Shown here: piece by piece, positions 62,137 to 64,000 of the stretch | Layout: every line of letters begins with the position of its first letter | Numbering within the stretch: position 1 is the stretch's first letter | Assembly: GCA_016719055.1 (NCBI GenBank) | Contig: JADKAW010000041.1 | Coordinates: 5,259-69,258 of the forward strand | Length of the DNA: 64,000 nucleotides | Direction of reading: 5' to 3' | Source of the DNA: Candidatus Rhodoferax mariagerensis | GTDB taxonomy: Bacteria > Pseudomonadota > Gammaproteobacteria > Burkholderiales > Burkholderiaceae_C | The notes under the pieces: generated by a model | What the model was told of the DNA's origin: nothing | Database searches by the model: none | The model's input: the letters and a program-made list of their open reading frames with translations, nothing else | Translations under genes and position numbers: made by a program

Positions 62137-64000
62137 ATGACGCTTATCACCCCCATCACCGCGCCACAGTCGGCCAGTTTTTCACCCAAGCAGTTTCAGG
62201 CGCGCATCATTCACGGCGTGTGTGGGGCATTGGCGGAAAATCCACGCCCGCCCTGCCTGCTGCGCAGCCCCACGGGTTCGGGCAAAACCTTCATGCTGAC
62301 AAAAATTTTGGAAAACGTCAGCAAGACAAGCGAGAGTGCTGTGGCTGTGGTTTGTGCCGTATGTCAATCTGGTGGCGCAAACCGTGGACACGCTTGACAG
62401 CCAATCGACCGAAACCGGGCTGATTGCCAGGCACCTGGCGGTGGCGCGCAACGAAACCCCAGAAGCCGGGCAGGTGCTGGTATCCACCGTACAAGGCGTG
62501 GCCAGCGCCAAGTCGCACAAGGCGCACTACACCGACAAATCTGACGACGGCGAGCGCAGCCTGGCGGCTTACATTGCTTTGGCGCGCGCACGGGGGTTGC
62601 AAATCGGCCTGATCGTCGATGAGGCACACATTGCGCTGCACCTGGCCACCGAGTTTGGCCGGTTTGTGAAATGGCTGGAAGCCGACTATCTGCTGATGGC
62701 CAGCGCCACGCCCAAGGACGCGCAGCTCAACGACTTTATTGCCAGCGCCGGCAACATCGCATTCAAGGCCTTTAGCGTCAGCCGCAGAGCGTGGTGGCCG
62801 AGCGGCTGAACAAGCCCTGGCTGGAAACCGTAGTGTATGACCTGCGCGACTCAATGCGGGGCATTACCGACCTGAAGCTGACCGTGCTGCGCCGGGCCTG
62901 GCGGCGCAACCAGCACGTTGGCCAGTTGGCCAAAAGCCGTGGCTTGTCAACCATCCCGTTGCTGCTGGTGCAGGTGGCCAATGGTGATGCGGCCATTCGT
63001 GAAGCCTATGACTTCTTAACCAAAGAGCTGGCCATTGCCCCCAACGCGGTGGCGATGCACTCGGCCGAGGAGCCCGACCCGGTGATGATGGCCGCCATTG
63101 CAGTCAACACCGCCATCGGTGCTGATTTTCAAACAGGCCTGCAGGCACCGGCTTTGATGCGCCGCGCGCCTTTGTGCTGGCATCGACCAAATCAGTCAAC
63201 GATGAAGACTTTGCCATGCAGTTCATTGGCCGGGTGATGCGTGTGCCGGGTGAATTGCAGCGGGCTTTTCCGCAGGCCTACAGCGCACCGGCGGAGCTGG
63301 ATACGGCTTATATTTTTCTGGCCAATGCGCAGTCGCAGGCCGGTTTTGCCGATGCGGCCGCCGCCACCAAGGCGGTGATGTCGCAGTTGGAGGGGCAAAT
63401 TGAAGAGTTGCAGATGCGCCGCACCGCGCACGGCGGCGTGTGCCTGAGCAACCACGTCACCCCGCAAACGCCGCTGGGTTATGACATTGGCCTGCTGCCA
63501 ACGCTGGCCGCTGACGGCACGGTGGAATGGCCTGCGTGCTTACCCCCGGCTGCCCACGGTAGCCCAGCGCGCCACACCGCAGCAATTCATCACCGAGGTC
63601 AAGCCGGTGTTTGATGTGCTGGAGCTGGACATTCGTGAGGCTGCACGCACGCTGCCCCTGTCTGAGGAAGTTAAAAGTGTCGCCACCCGCGCCGCGCTGA
63701 ACCTGCTGACCGAGCGCGAAATCCGCACCGAATTGTTCAGCGGAGAGAGCTTTGAGAAAACGTGCGGGTAGTGACCGACCATAACGCCTTGATGCAGCCG
63801 CACCGAAGACGGCACTGGCTGGCATGGGCCTGGAAGAGCCAAGACCTGGTTTGATCTGATTGACGAGCTGGCCCGGCGGCTACACCCGGAAATCGAGCGC
63901 GCCCACGCCTACCGCGAAGACGCGCCGCCTGCCACCTGCTGCCCTGCGCACCCAGGCGCGCGATGCCGCCTGCTGGGTGGTACGCAAACTGCTGCCCGAG
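62137..64000 (+). pseudogene. Type III restriction enzyme helicase subunit (Res), multiply frameshifted
   Basis: DEAD/DEAH helicase sequence split over at least five frames: 62137-62345 with Walker A RSPTGSGKTFMLTKIL; 62340-62800 with VLVSTVQGVA, DEAH-like LIVDEAHIALH and SATPKDAQ; 62791-63130 (KPWLETVVYDLRDSMRGITD); 63174-63545 with DEDFAMQFIGRVMRVPGELQ; and 63540-63771 (ATPQQFITEVKPVFDVLELD). Sequence continues to the window edge (HPEIERAHAYRED near 63885). At least four frameshifts make it inactive, unless they are sequencing errors. It goes with the Mod fragment upstream. Confidence 0.85.

Overview
The window reads as a chromosomal segment of a betaproteobacterium, most likely Burkholderiales/Comamonadaceae (Rhodoferax- or Polaromonas-like). 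This is inferred from the gene neighbourhoods (rsmI / yraN / gmhA-like / BON lipoprotein; narGHJI followed by a parvulin; dcuB-aspA), the codon use of the high-GC parts and a REP-like intergenic repeat. No database search was possible, so the taxonomy is inference.

Layout. 1-3456: end of an rRNA operon (spacer, 23S, 5S, terminator) with a 19-bp perfect 23S processing stem. 3457-6860: scrapyard of G-rich tracts, a dispersed repeat, IS21-family istA/istB fragments (one an istA-istB deletion fusion) and a truncated tyrosine recombinase. 6941-15596: visibly AT-richer, entirely minus-strand cluster of ten genes: TPP-dependent 2-oxoacid decarboxylase-like enzyme, two DJ-1/PfpI proteins, a VOC protein, a metallo-beta-lactamase-fold hydrolase, three NTF2-like proteins, a large porin-like protein and a small outer-membrane barrel. 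I do not recognise this combination, and it is the best candidate for an undescribed pathway. 15824-20842: a second minus-strand group (an AGE-like/STAS fusion, a GlgX-type debranching enzyme and a third DJ-1/PfpI protein) with an FNR-like box upstream.

21460-28550: uvrA, a diguanylate cyclase, an extended CoA-transferase and deoC. 28582-29510: second copy of the dispersed repeat, the 3' end of a group II intron and a methyltransferase fossil. 29581-37587: envelope, housekeeping and anaerobic genes (BON lipoprotein, SIS protein, YraN, RsmI, small secreted proteins, DcuB, AspA). 38475-48045: signalling region with a MASE1/PAS/GGDEF protein, a transglutaminase-like protein and a bacteriophytochrome operon with two receiver proteins. 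48826-51021: MscS-family channel. 51419-59320: narGHJI plus a parvulin; NarG carries an in-frame palindromic-repeat insertion. 59731-64000: three toxin-antitoxin pairs mixed with the wreck of a type III restriction-modification locus.

Functional picture. Nitrate reductase, aspartase plus C4-dicarboxylate antiport, FNR-like boxes and several c-di-GMP/light/PAS sensors suggest a facultatively anaerobic, environmentally responsive bacterium. The minus-strand island next to the rRNA operon has the composition and flanking mobile debris expected of acquired DNA.
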